64,000 nt of DNA from Desulfoscipio sp. XC116 (GTDB lineage: Bacteria > Bacillota > Desulfotomaculia > Desulfotomaculales > Desulfallaceae). This document shows positions 22,101 to 30,850 of this stretch, piece by piece. The translations under genes were made by a program, and so were the position numbers. The notes below the pieces were generated by a model that ran no database searches, was not told the DNA's origin, and saw only the letters and a list, made by a program, of their open reading frames with translations. Positions within the stretch are counted from its first letter, which is position 1. Each line of letters opens with the position of its first letter. The stretch is taken from positions 186,001-250,000 of the forward strand of contig NZ_CP156660.1 of assembly GCF_039851975.1 (NCBI RefSeq), read 5' to 3'.

Positions 22101-24209
22101 CTAATTCTGATTTAAATTAATGATACTTACTTTGTTAAGGGGCGCTTCCAGTAAAACGCGAGTTCCCTTACCTGGTCTGGACTCAATTTCAAACTTTCCG
22201 CCGAGATACTTTACCCTTTCGCGAATGCTGAAATGGCCGAATCCCTCCGACCTTCTTAATCCTTTATTTAATGGGTTGAAACCCACTCCGTCATCTTCAA
22301 TGGAAACCGATATTTGGTTTTCTGTATCGCTTTTAATGTTTATCCAAACTTTTTGAGCCTGAGCATGCTTGACAATATTAAATAATAGCTCCCTTATCGC
22401 CTGGAATAGGATAACTTGTGTTTCGTTATCCGGATTTTCAGGTATTCCGTCCTTTTCCAGGCGAACCAGTAGTCTGTGCCGACTCTGGACCTGTTCGCAC
22501 AGCCATTCAACGGCCGCTATGAAGCCCAATTCGTATAAAACAGGGGGGCTTAAATCAAAGGTCAGGGATCTGGTATAACGGATTGATTCTTCAACCAAAT
22601 AACGAATTTCTTCTACTAATCCTATATTTTTTTTTTCAACTAGATTCTTTAACAACCCCAGCTTTATACTTGTAAGAGCCAGGGATTGTCCGATGTAATC
22701 ATGAATTTCGGTGGCAATTCTGCGCCTTTCCCGTTCTTCGGTCAAGGAAAGGGTTACCGCCAGAGACTGCAGCCTCTCCCTGTAAACAGCCTCTCTATCT
22801 TCCGCTCTTTTACGTTCGTTAATATTACGGGCGACACCGAGGAAAGCGTATGACTGCCCGGCGGAATCATGTAAAAATGTAGTTCGTACTTCGGCCCAGG
22901 CGATGGACTTATTTTTGCACATCAATTCCAGGACCATCGCAAATTCCCGAAACGGGTCGGACTCATCATACTTATCTTTGGCAAATTCCTCCTGAAGAGT
23001 TTTAAATATTACATGCATGGAAGAAGGTAGTATATACTCTTCCAATTCCATTTCCTTGATTTCTTCCACGCTATAGCCCAGCGAGCGCTGAGCCGAGGGA
23101 CTTAAATAATTGAACTGCAAGTTAAAGTCTATTATCCAAATAACGTCGGATACATTTTCCGCCAGCATACGATAAAGCTTTTCACTTTCCCGCAGAGCTT
23201 GTTCCATTTGTTTCTGCTCCGTTATATCTGAAATAACGCCGTTTAATTCCGTTAACCGGCTTCCTTTTTTTAACGGTTGACCGGATATCATTACAAATCT
23301 GAAGCAGCCGTTCGCATTTCGCACGCGAAGCTCGAATGTCTCAAGGCAGCCTTTCATACTCTGCTCAATGCAGTAGCGAGCTTTTTCTCTGTCAATTTCA
23401 TGTACTAATTCAAAAAAACTTATACCTATTATTTTTTCCGGCTGGTAATGTAGTATTTTTACAATGGCCGGGCTGATGTATGTGAAAATAAAGCATTGAT
23501 CGATAACAAAGACTGCTTGATTTATGTTTTCTATCATGGTGCCCACCGTATTCAGTACGGCGGTACTAAAGTCCTGTTCTTTCTTTAACGCAGTCCTGAT
23601 GTTTTGGGCATAAACAAATAAGATACTGAGAGCAACAATAAATGTTAAGATAGAAGTAAGAAGATAATCCCACCACGGTGTCGTCCATGCCAAAGGATGC
23701 AGCAAAGGATAGTTGGCTTTATGAACACCCCATAAGATTAATGCCCACCCGGTTATTGGTCTGCCAATGCCTTTAATTTTTGGAGAACGCAGAAAATAGA
23801 CCCCTGTTAAAACATAAACGGCGGCTAAAAAAATATAAACCGGTAATATAATTAAAGAAAACGGATAATTAACGAAAGAAGCCCGGATAATCCAGACGGC
23901 TATTAAAATAGAGCCATAGACCCATTTGCCGGAGAATTTTCTTTCCAGGAAAACATAGGTGCCCCATAGAAAAACCATTCCGGAGACAAGGGCCATAACC
24001 TGGGTTAGTATTAAATAATAAACCGGGTTTTCGTGTTTGTCGGAGATCATCCAAATGCCGATACACAGCTGCAGCGAATAAAAAAACCAGCTTAAAGCCC
24101 AGATTCCCACGTATCGCTGCCGGTCTTTAGTATAGACAAAAAAATAAACAAATACCAATATCATTATGCCCAAAGTTTTTGCGGTTACAGTAATGATAAT
24201 CCAGTACAT
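22101..24209 (-). CDS. Membrane PAS-domain sensor histidine kinase (HisKA_3, NarX-like)
   Basis: A 702-aa protein. The first about 205 residues contain some seven membrane helices (a 7TM-type sensory block starting IIITVTAKTLGIMILVFVYF). Two PAS domains follow (about 225-340 and 345-470, each with PAS-like YISPAIVKIL and LSPSAQRSLGYS). The dimerisation domain is RRIATEIHDYIGQSLALTSI with the phospho-His, and the ATPase has NIVKHAQ and DDGVGFNP. It should sense a membrane-associated or redox signal and phosphorylate the NarL-type regulator downstream. Confidence 0.92.
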   Translation of the reverse strand: MYWIIITVTAKTLGIMILVFVYFFVYTKDRQRYVGIWALSWFFYSLQLCIGIWMISDKHENPVYYLILTQVMALVSGMVFLWGTYVFLERKFSGKWVYGSILIAVWIIRASFVNYPFSLIILPVYIFLAAVYVLTGVYFLRSPKIKGIGRPITGWALILWGVHKANYPLLHPLAWTTPWWDYLLTSILTFIVALSILFVYAQNIRTALKKEQDFSTAVLNTVGTMIENINQAVFVIDQCFIFTYISPAIVKILHYQPEKIIGISFFELVHEIDREKARYCIEQSMKGCLETFELRVRNANGCFRFVMISGQPLKKGSRLTELNGVISDITEQKQMEQALRESEKLYRMLAENVSDVIWIIDFNLQFNYLSPSAQRSLGYSVEEIKEMELEEYILPSSMHVIFKTLQEEFAKDKYDESDPFREFAMVLELMCKNKSIAWAEVRTTFLHDSAGQSYAFLGVARNINERKRAEDREAVYRERLQSLAVTLSLTEERERRRIATEIHDYIGQSLALTSIKLGLLKNLVEKKNIGLVEEIRYLVEESIRYTRSLTFDLSPPVLYELGFIAAVEWLCEQVQSRHRLLVRLEKDGIPENPDNETQVILFQAIRELLFNIVKHAQAQKVWINIKSDTENQISVSIEDDGVGFNPLNKGLRRSEGFGHFSIRERVKYLGGKFEIESRPGKGTRVLLEAPLNKVSIINLNQN

Positions 24210-24325
24210 AAATGCACCCCATTAAGATTTATTTAACGTTCTTTTTCTATAATACGACAGAATTCTACAAATATTATAAGGTATAGTCTAATAGGATGCT
24301 CATGCGCTGAATGTGGTGCCAGAGT

Positions 24326-24360
24326 CAAGGGGCGTCCGCCGTTTTAAACGGAACCCCTTG
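24326..24360. repeat. Imperfect hairpin in the kinase/MCP spacer
   Basis: CAAGGGG (24326-24332) pairs with CCCCTTG (24354-24360), with an inner CCG...CGG stem around TTTTAAA. The rest of the 300-bp spacer (24210-24513) has no gene. It may be a terminator or a short dispersed repeat. Confidence 0.5.
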
Positions 24361-24513
24361 GAATCGTATGTTATTGGAGAAAATTATAAATCATACTGTT
24401 TTCTCTAGCCTGGCTATTGGGGAAAGAAGTGCATGGTGTGAATGTCGGACGGGGACAAGCTGTTGTTTAGCTTTATTCAATATAAAAGCTGTACAATGGG
24501 TTGGCAATATAGA

Positions 24514-26112
24514 TTATATTTTAAATTTCAATACCACATCATTAAGTTCCGTAGACAATTTACTCAGTTCTTCCGTTGAGGCTGAGACTTCCTCCATGGC
24601 GGCGGTTTGCTCCTCGGTGGTTCCGGCTACGTTCTGTACGCCGGCGGAAACCTGCTGAGCGGCAGCGGCAACGTTTTGCACCTGATCGGTCAGTTCTTTA
24701 ACGGCGTTAATGATTTCAGAGAAGCTTTCACCTACTTCGCCTACAACTTTGTTGCCCTGGTCAACTTTTTCTACCCCGATAGACATGGCTTGCTCTGCCT
24801 GTTCTGCTTGATTCTGTATTTCCTTGATCAGCTGTTTAATTTCCTTGGTGGACTGGGCGGATTGTTCGGCCAATTTGCGTACTTCCTCTGCCACAACAGC
24901 AAAACCTCTGCCGGCTTCTCCGGCTCTGGCGGCCTCTATGGCGGCGTTTAGGGCTAAAAGATTAGTCTGGTCGGCAATGTTGGTAATTACTTCAACAAAC
25001 TGACCAATCTTGCCTATCGCAGTGCCAAGGGCTGTCACTGAGTTGTTAACCTGCAGGTTGGAAGCTGAGATTTCCCGCATTTGTTCGGTGACCATTTCAA
25101 TACCGTGGAAGCCTTTATCCGCATGTTGTGATGCGACATTTGCCTGTCGGGAAACATCCTGGGTGCTTTCAGACACATTTTCCATTGTGCTGGCCACCTC
25201 GCCCATGGTGGATGCTGTCTCAGCCGCCGCGGCGGAAGTTTGCTGGGCTTGAGATGTAAGCTGTTGAGCCGAATCCGACAACTGGCCGGAAGAATCCTTA
25301 AGTTTTTTGATTATACTGATGAAACTCGCCTGCATTTGATTAAGAGCAGCGGCCAGATCCCCCAGTTCATCGGATGACCTTATATTTATTTTTTCCCTCA
25401 AGTCGCCGTCGGCGTACTTATTGGCTCCGGAGACCATCTGTAAGATGGGGTTTTTCAACATCCTGGTCATAGTAACGCTCAATATAATGCCGATTATAAC
25501 CGAAATGAAAAGCATAACTATGGATGCCGTAATAATCTTGGCAGCGTCCGAATTGGATTTATTTAAACTTTGGACCACTATTTGATTATTATTTTCCACG
25601 AGTTTTTGAAGGCTTTCTGAAAGCTGGTTGGTATAAGGGATTAACTCATTCGTAATTACATTCATTTCTGCAAATTTAGCATCGGCCTGTTTTTCATTGC
25701 CGGCATTCAGTTCATTATGGTATGCTCTTACCACCGGGGAAAGCCTGTTGATCAAGCCGTCCCTGTATTGGTTTGATGCGTCGATTAATTTTTGCACTTC
25801 CGGTCTATCTTCTTCCGTGGTTATCTGCAGCAATTTGTTCTCGTTATCCAGTACTTGATTTATACTTTCTTCCAATTGTTGATAATATGTTTCATCTCCA
25901 TAAGCAATAAAGCCTCTTATGGCCGCTACGGCATCTTTAAAAATGTTTTCGGTTTCAAACTGCAAGATTAAGCATTCATTTGCCTTGCTTATGTTATTTA
26001 TATCTTTCTTAATAGATGTAAGATTGAAATAAGCGCTGCCACCCAGTATAACAACCATTACCAGCATCATAATATAACCCAGACTTACTTTGGCACCCAG
26101 TTTGAGCTTCAT
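24514..26112 (-). CDS. Methyl-accepting chemotaxis protein
   Basis: A 532-aa transducer. It has an N-terminal membrane helix ([19 protein letters not shown]), a four-helix-bundle ligand domain (about 35-185), a second helix ([19 protein letters not shown]), a HAMP domain and the cytoplasmic signalling hairpin with [20 protein letters not shown] near 395. The tail has no CheR-binding pentapeptide. A cheW gene follows upstream in the same operon. Ligand unknown. Confidence 0.96.
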   Translation of the reverse strand: MKLKLGAKVSLGYIMMLVMVVILGGSAYFNLTSIKKDINNISKANECLILQFETENIFKDAVAAIRGFIAYGDETYYQQLEESINQVLDNENKLLQITTEEDRPEVQKLIDASNQYRDGLINRLSPVVRAYHNELNAGNEKQADAKFAEMNVITNELIPYTNQLSESLQKLVENNNQIVVQSLNKSNSDAAKIITASIVMLFISVIIGIILSVTMTRMLKNPILQMVSGANKYADGDLREKINIRSSDELGDLAAALNQMQASFISIIKKLKDSSGQLSDSAQQLTSQAQQTSAAAAETASTMGEVASTMENVSESTQDVSRQANVASQHADKGFHGIEMVTEQMREISASNLQVNNSVTALGTAIGKIGQFVEVITNIADQTNLLALNAAIEAARAGEAGRGFAVVAEEVRKLAEQSAQSTKEIKQLIKEIQNQAEQAEQAMSIGVEKVDQGNKVVGEVGESFSEIINAVKELTDQVQNVAAAAQQVSAGVQNVAGTTEEQTAAMEEVSASTEELSKLSTELNDVVLKFKI

Positions 26113-26139
26113 ATTGTCAACCTCCCTAACTTATAAGCA

Positions 26140-26553
26140 CTATTGATATAAATTATTTAACTTTAAAACAATACACAAATTATTCTCTATTCTGATTATT
26201 TCGTCAATAACTCCTGTATCAATATTGACATTGTTTACGGGTGTAATATCGACATCACTATAGGAACTCACTTCCAGAACACGGTCTACTATCATACCAA
26301 ATTTACTGTTGTCCGATTGAATGACGATAATACGGTTGTCCTTATGATAATCACGGTAGTTAAGCCCGAGTTTGCGGCACAGATTAACTACCGGTATCAC
26401 CTGACCGCGCAAATTGATTATGCCTTCAATAAAGTGGTCGGCTTCCGGTACCGGGGTTACCTGCACCATCCGTATGATTTCATTAACCCTCATAATGTCC
26501 ACTCCGTATAGGCAATTATCCAGCTCAAATATTACCGCCTGCTTTTGTTCCAT
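26140..26553 (-). CDS. cheW: Chemotaxis coupling protein CheW
   Basis: A 137-aa single-domain CheW. VIFELDNCLYGVDIMRVNEI starts the first beta-barrel, followed by INLRGQVIPVVNL, the most conserved CheW segment, and MIVDRVLEV. It couples MCPs to CheA. It is first in a two-gene operon with the MCP; no cheA is in the window. Confidence 0.95.
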   Translation of the reverse strand: MEQKQAVIFELDNCLYGVDIMRVNEIIRMVQVTPVPEADHFIEGIINLRGQVIPVVNLCRKLGLNYRDYHKDNRIIVIQSDNSKFGMIVDRVLEVSSYSDVDITPVNNVNIDTGVIDEIIRIENNLCIVLKLNNLYQ

Positions 26554-26775
26554 TCATTGCACCCCCTCTCTTTTAGATATTGCCTGAAAGCGATACGCAC
26601 CAGAAAATCAGCCTTCTTACCTTATGTATCGGAATTTTAGTAAAAGCGGGAGATCGGGATTTTCCTTATTAAAGGGGTCGTAAATCCTTATGCACATTAT
26701 GCAGGATATACTTATATGAAATTCTGTAATGTAAACCATAAATGCTGTAAAAAGGTTCAGTCAATTAATAGCTTA

Positions 26776-26805
26776 TTGGCAACTATACTCATTCCATGCT
26801 ATCAT
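26776..26805 (+). promoter_or_regulatory. Possible sigma-A promoter of the sulfite reductase operon
   Basis: TTGGCA (26776-26781) and TATCAT (26800-26805), spacer 18 bp, 57 bp upstream of the predicted start. The rest of the 26554-26861 spacer has no gene. Confidence 0.5.
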
Positions 26806-26861
26806 TTACCCAAAAGTTCCCGGGGGTATTGGAATTAATTAGATGTAAGGAGGGTATAGCA

Positions 26862-27584
26862 TTGAACAAGGCTATCTTTAAGCAAAGTAATGGAATGTAC
26901 GCTGTCAACATAGTGGCGGCCTGTGGTGTATTTACCCCGGAGCAGTTTGCCGGCTTGGGACAAGCTGCCTTGGAATGCGGCGTATTCAGATTGAAGCTGA
27001 CCACCAGGCAAACCGTGGTGGCAGTGCTAAACGAAGAATATCTGGCTAAACTGGAAGCCCGTCTTTCCGCGCTTGGCTTGTCTGTTTCTCCTTATGGCGG
27101 GACCGTTCGAGCCGTTAAAGCCTGTGCCGGAAATGCCGCACTGTGTCAGCGAGCTCTGGGAAATGCCCTGGATCTCGGGATTGCCATGCAAGAAAAATTC
27201 CTGGGGCGAGAATTGAATAAAGACGTAAAAATTGCGGTGGCCGGCTGCTCACGCGGATGTACCGATCCGTTGTGCGCAGACTATGGACTTATCGCGCGGG
27301 GTCAGGATTCCTTTGATGTATATATCGGCGGTCGCGGTGGTACAAGGAAGCCGCTGCACGGCCAATTGCTCGCGGAGGATTTGACCGGCGACGAGGTATG
27401 CAAGCTGTTTGAGTATGTAATAGATACGTATTCCAAACTGGCCCAGCCCAAGGAACGATTGGCTTCCACCGTGGCCAGGGTTGGAGTGGGAGAGTTTATC
27501 CCGCCCCAAGGGATGTTTGCATCGAAGCAGAAACAGTCTGATAATGAATTTTTAGCATTTATATCCGGGAAAGAGGAGGCGTAA
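26862..27584 (+). CDS. Small siroheme-type nitrite/sulfite reductase (aSiR-like)
   Basis: A 240-aa protein with one ferredoxin-like half domain (FRLKLTTRQTVVAVLNEEYL) and the siroheme/[4Fe-4S] site: KACAGNAALC (Cys88, Cys95) and GCSRGCTDPLCADYG (Cys129, Cys133). Full-size assimilatory enzymes have two half domains and about 500-600 aa. This size matches the small monomeric sulfite reductases described from sulfate reducers such as Desulfovibrio vulgaris. It would reduce sulfite to sulfide. TTG 26862 has AAGGAGGG seven bases upstream; the longer frame from 26796 runs into the promoter. A cysteine-rich gene follows after 2 bp. Confidence 0.87.
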   Translation: MNKAIFKQSNGMYAVNIVAACGVFTPEQFAGLGQAALECGVFRLKLTTRQTVVAVLNEEYLAKLEARLSALGLSVSPYGGTVRAVKACAGNAALCQRALGNALDLGIAMQEKFLGRELNKDVKIAVAGCSRGCTDPLCADYGLIARGQDSFDVYIGGRGGTRKPLHGQLLAEDLTGDEVCKLFEYVIDTYSKLAQPKERLASTVARVGVGEFIPPQGMFASKQKQSDNEFLAFISGKEEA

Positions 27585-27586
27585 AA

Positions 27587-28048
27587 ATGACCGGCACCCT
27601 GAGATCTTCTGCACTGGTTGACCTTGACGCCATGATCTTGCCGCTGCAAAAAATATGTATCGAGTGCGACCATTATCAATCCGGTGCATGCAAACCGGCG
27701 GCATGTATGGTCGGATTTGCTCTTCGGTCCCTGCAATTTGCGCGGCAAAAGGGGATTCTTGACATTCCAGGTGCTTGTAAGCATATCACCCAATCGGATA
27801 TGAAGCATTATTTTGTAGAAAACGTTGTTCCCGCTTTAGCCCAAACTTGCTTGCAGTGTCGGGAATGCCGGGATAACCATTCAGCGGATTGCGTAATTTC
27901 CCTCGCCCGTACCTGTTTGGAAAACACCATTCTGGAAAAAAATATAGAGTACCCGGGCAATGTATTTATGTATCTGGCCATGGTCAAGGAACAGAGCCCT
28001 GAAATTGCCAAAATGTTGGCCGAAGAAATGCAAAGGAAAAAAGAATAA
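27587..28048 (+). CDS. Ten-cysteine protein, partner of the small sulfite reductase
   Basis: A 153-aa protein I cannot assign. Cysteines fall at 24, 27, 35, 40, 64, 88, 91, 94, 102 and 110. The pattern CxEC-x7-C occurs twice (24/27/35 and 91/94/102), suggesting an internal duplication and two metal or Fe-S sites. No signal peptide or membrane helix is seen, so it is cytoplasmic. It starts 2 bp after the sulfite reductase with GAGGAGGCG upstream. It may donate electrons, load siroheme/Fe-S or bind sulfur, which is inference from position and cysteine content. Confidence 0.75.
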   Translation: MTGTLRSSALVDLDAMILPLQKICIECDHYQSGACKPAACMVGFALRSLQFARQKGILDIPGACKHITQSDMKHYFVENVVPALAQTCLQCRECRDNHSADCVISLARTCLENTILEKNIEYPGNVFMYLAMVKEQSPEIAKMLAEEMQRKKE

Positions 28049-28121
28049 ATAATAGAGAAATTTGATGAAGATTTAAGGCAGCAGTTTCCGTAAGGCTTGA
28101 TATTGCAAGGCCCGTTTAGCG

Positions 28122-28244
28122 TTGGACGACGGGTACGCCTTCGGGCCCGGCGGCGATGGTTTTCAGAGGTTTAATCTGGCCTGCCCTCGTATTGTATTGC
28201 AGCAAGCGCTGGAGAGATTGGAACAGGCTGTTGAAGAGTTATAA
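28122..28244 (+). pseudogene. 3' remnant of a MalY/PatB-type aminotransferase or cystathionine beta-lyase
   Basis: Forty codons reading LDDGYAFGPGGDGFQRFNLA then CPRIVLQQALERLEQAVEEL and TAA. The GPGGxGFxRxNxACPR wording is the C-terminal signature of the MalY/PatB PLP family, which includes cysteine-sulfur lyases. Everything upstream is missing. Its place after the sulfite reductase pair is suggestive of a lost sulfur-metabolism gene. Confidence 0.72.
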
Positions 28245-28311
28245 AAGTTGTAAAGAACTGTGAAAGATGAAAATGGTTTACGTAATGAAAACGGTTTTTC
28301 TATAATTTAGA

Positions 28312-28356
28312 AGCAGCCGGCGAACTGTTTTTAACAGCTTTCGCCGGCTGCTTTTC
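28312..28356 (+). terminator. Intrinsic terminator
   Basis: GCAGCCGGCGAA (from 28313) pairs with TTCGCCGGCTGC (to 28351), with an internal AACTG/CAGCT extension, followed by TTTT. It probably ends the sulfite reductase transcript. Confidence 0.75.
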
Positions 28357-28370
28357 GGTTCCCGGCTGGA

Positions 28371-28500
28371 CGGGACTATTGTCGAGATGTTTTGCCAATG
28401 GTATACAGAAAAACGCAAAAAGTCAGCCGGTCTAAGACGCCCCATCGGTAAATGTTGGGACGCTTTTTGCGTTTCCCAAGCATTTGCCAAAATTGTCCCG
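28371..28500. repeat. 130-bp imperfect palindrome
   Basis: The outer arms are CGGGACtATT and AATTGTCCCG; inner blocks TTTTGCCAATG/CATTTGCCAAAA and AAACGCAAAAAG/CTTTTTGCGTTT are also inverted. The centre is GTCTAAGACGCCCCATC. This looks like a foldback element or MITE relic. The 330 bp to its right (28501-28833) show no gene. Confidence 0.65.
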
Positions 28501-28833
28501 CCTATCGGCATGATGAGGATATCCTTTGTTGGGAGGTGGAAAATAAGCTCTGTAAGGCTCACGGGAAAGTTTGTATTGTAAAGGCCCTTGTGAGATGGTG
28601 CATCCCTTTTCTGTTGTACTATTAATGATATCCTGTTTAATGCCGATATACCTTTAAGTAATACTTAGGGGTTGAATGGAAATAGAATATTTCCCGTGTT
28701 GCCCGGTTTTACTTTCTTCATTGGGGTTTTATTGTAATATTCAGTGCATTGGGTTGGAAATGAAGGATGGCCGTGGCATGTTTGATAAATATATTGAGGT
28801 TCAATTCAGATTAAGTTACCAAGGGTGATTTTA

Positions 28834-29982
28834 GTGGAGTTTGTGGCTGAACTAAGACAGTTTGAGGTTCTGCGAAGCAATCAAATACTTTTACTTAAAA
28901 ATTATATTTGGAAAAAATACCCTGATTGCAGCATGTACCAGCGATCTATTATCTTAGTCGATGCAATTCATAAAGTAATTGATAAGAATATGCAAGAATT
29001 TAATAAAGAAATCAGAGACCAGGTGAAATATAAGATTCTTCAGCGGGCCGTAAAAACTAAGAATTACGACATCGACGGATCTGATATATTTCGTGCATGT
29101 CTTTTTTTAAAAGATACACGGGATAGTTTTAAAGCTTCTCTTGTGAACTGGTTAAATAAAAAATGCAGCAATACAGTTAAAGAAAGATATATTGATCTAT
29201 TGCTTAGCAAGGTTGCCGATTCTTACAATGAATATGCTGATTATGAATTAGAATATATAATCTCCGAAGTATTATGCGATTTAGAAGATGATTGCTGTTT
29301 TAATGCAGGTGTAATAGATGCCTCTCAGTTGGGAAGTTTTTTTGCTGAAAGAGTTTATGCAATTTATGAAGATTTTAAAATTAAAGCCGTCAGGTGGTAT
29401 ATTCCTCATTGTATTCTGATTGCTTGTTTATTCATGTCTGCATCTATAATTGAAAACGAATTTGTTTTGAGACAGGAAAACATTTTTAACGCAAATAACC
29501 CCCCAATAGCAGCTAGTGAGACTGAAGATGCTTTTATGCAAGACAAAGTGCTGCAATATAAGAAGGTAGATAAGGAAAGGTTACTCCATTATTTATCGGG
29601 AAGAGGATCTCTGCTCAGCGAGGAACCGTATTTTTCTTCAATAATCCAGGCTTCTCAAGAGTATAATGTTAATCCACTGCTATTATTTGCAATTACAGGT
29701 CAGGAGCAAGCTTTCGTGCCTAAAAATCAGATAAATGCAAAATTGATCGCAAATAATCCGTTTAATGTCTATGGCAGTTGGCAAGCTTATAATACCGATA
29801 CTTTGGATTCAGCCCGTATTGCAGCTAATTTAATCGCAACGCTAAGCAAAAATAAACCGGCGTCAATCGATCCAATAGTTTGGATAAATACGCAATACGC
29901 AGAGGACGAGACCTGGTATATTGGGGTCCAAAAATTGTTGAGAGAGATAGATGAAGAAGTAATAAAGAAAGCTTCGAAGTAA
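28834..29982 (+). CDS. Membrane-anchored protein with C-terminal lysozyme-like/glucosaminidase domain
   Basis: A 382-aa protein in three parts. Residues about 1-185 are helical and cytoplasmic with no family recognised. One membrane span follows (WYIPHCILIACLFMSASII). The outside domain from about 240 includes FSSIIQASQEYNVNPLLLFA, ITGQEQAFVPKN, NNPFNVYGSW and DSARIAANLIATL, the pattern of lytic transglycosylase or glucosaminidase folds, with Glu in TGQE as candidate acid. GTG 28834 has AAGGGTGATT seven bases upstream and is preferred over GTG 28825. Its 5' region is AT-rich with unusual Lys/Asp content. Confidence 0.65.
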   Translation: MEFVAELRQFEVLRSNQILLLKNYIWKKYPDCSMYQRSIILVDAIHKVIDKNMQEFNKEIRDQVKYKILQRAVKTKNYDIDGSDIFRACLFLKDTRDSFKASLVNWLNKKCSNTVKERYIDLLLSKVADSYNEYADYELEYIISEVLCDLEDDCCFNAGVIDASQLGSFFAERVYAIYEDFKIKAVRWYIPHCILIACLFMSASIIENEFVLRQENIFNANNPPIAASETEDAFMQDKVLQYKKVDKERLLHYLSGRGSLLSEEPYFSSIIQASQEYNVNPLLLFAITGQEQAFVPKNQINAKLIANNPFNVYGSWQAYNTDTLDSARIAANLIATLSKNKPASIDPIVWINTQYAEDETWYIGVQKLLREIDEEVIKKASK

Positions 29983-30850
29983 GCTTGCGGCGAAGTTGCT
30001 ATTCCCGAATTTGCCTGCAATAAGGTATTCCATTGTACCTTAATTCATCCGTTGCTTGGCATTCAACTTTAACCCCTGATGGTAATAGGCCCCGGCGGCC
30101 GCTCTTTTACCAGGCGCGTGGGCGAACGATAATTTTCGGGTGGAGATAGGGCGTTGGAGGGGGCGTCTCTTGAGAGACACCAGTCAGTTACATAAGGTTC
30201 GGTATTATTTTGGCGGCATATGGTCTGAGTTTGCATCCTGTATGTTTTGGGAATCTTGGGAGGACCGTAATATAAAATCATAGGTAATATTGTTTAATCG
30301 TGGCATGCGTTGCTGAATTTTAATTGTTGAAAGCCTATTTTCTTGCTGAGGGCGCTGCTGCTTTTGGTGAAGTAGTGGTTCGGTTATGGACAAAGCAGAA
30401 ATTGATGCGTTTTCTCGGTGAGAATTGCCGACTTTATTTATGGAGGGGGGCATGAGGTGGGCCGGAGGTAGTGCTCATACGCCCGGGCAACATTGTTTGG
30501 TCGGACGAAACGTCATGCAAGAGGTGAAAGCCATTGACCAGGATATAAATGCTATCTTTATTGCCTCGGAGCTATGCTATACCCTTGGTGTCTTCTAAAA
30601 TTTACCTATGGGTATCTCGTGTGTTCTGTTAAGAAGAAGAAAACTTGACAGTGTTTTTATACCATGTTAGCGGTCCGGAATATCTTAGGTGAATCGAACT
30701 TTGAAAATCAGCAGATCCGACAGCTAGTGCATCTTGAGATACCGGAGACAGTCCCGGTGGATGTATCATAGACTCGGTAGAGTGATAGTTTACCAGAACA
30801 AGTTGTTCGCCTAGATGTTCACAAGAACAATTGTAAGGGTGGTTAAAACA
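29983..30850. other. 868-bp region without a convincing gene
   Basis: A long spacer before the surface-protein gene. Base composition and wording look like decayed coding DNA, but no frame is well supported. TTGACA near 30648 lacks a good -10. The 5' leader of the S-layer gene may be long, as in many surface-layer genes. One small frame is listed separately at 30440-30598. Confidence 0.5.
30440..30598 (+). CDS. Doubtful 52-codon frame in the spacer
   Basis: ATG 30440 opens 52 codons with a protein-like second half (RNVMQEVKAIDQDINAIFIA then SELCYTLGVF). There is no RBS before the first ATG; a GGAGGGGGG lies just inside the frame. Family unknown. It may be the tail of a dead gene. Confidence 0.2.
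   Translation: MEGGMRWAGGSAHTPGQHCLVGRNVMQEVKAIDQDINAIFIASELCYTLGVF

Noticed and set aside
28278-28581. Frames on both strands across the 130-bp palindrome
   Set aside because: They exist because an inverted repeat is read on both strands; no RBS and no protein-like pattern.
30069-30453. Possible gene on the minus strand in the 868-bp spacer
   Set aside because: Two short overlapping frames without RBS or recognisable residues; not enough to call a gene.
30648-30680. TTGACA as an S-layer promoter
   Set aside because: No acceptable -10 hexamer lies 16-18 bp downstream, so I did not list it as a promoter.
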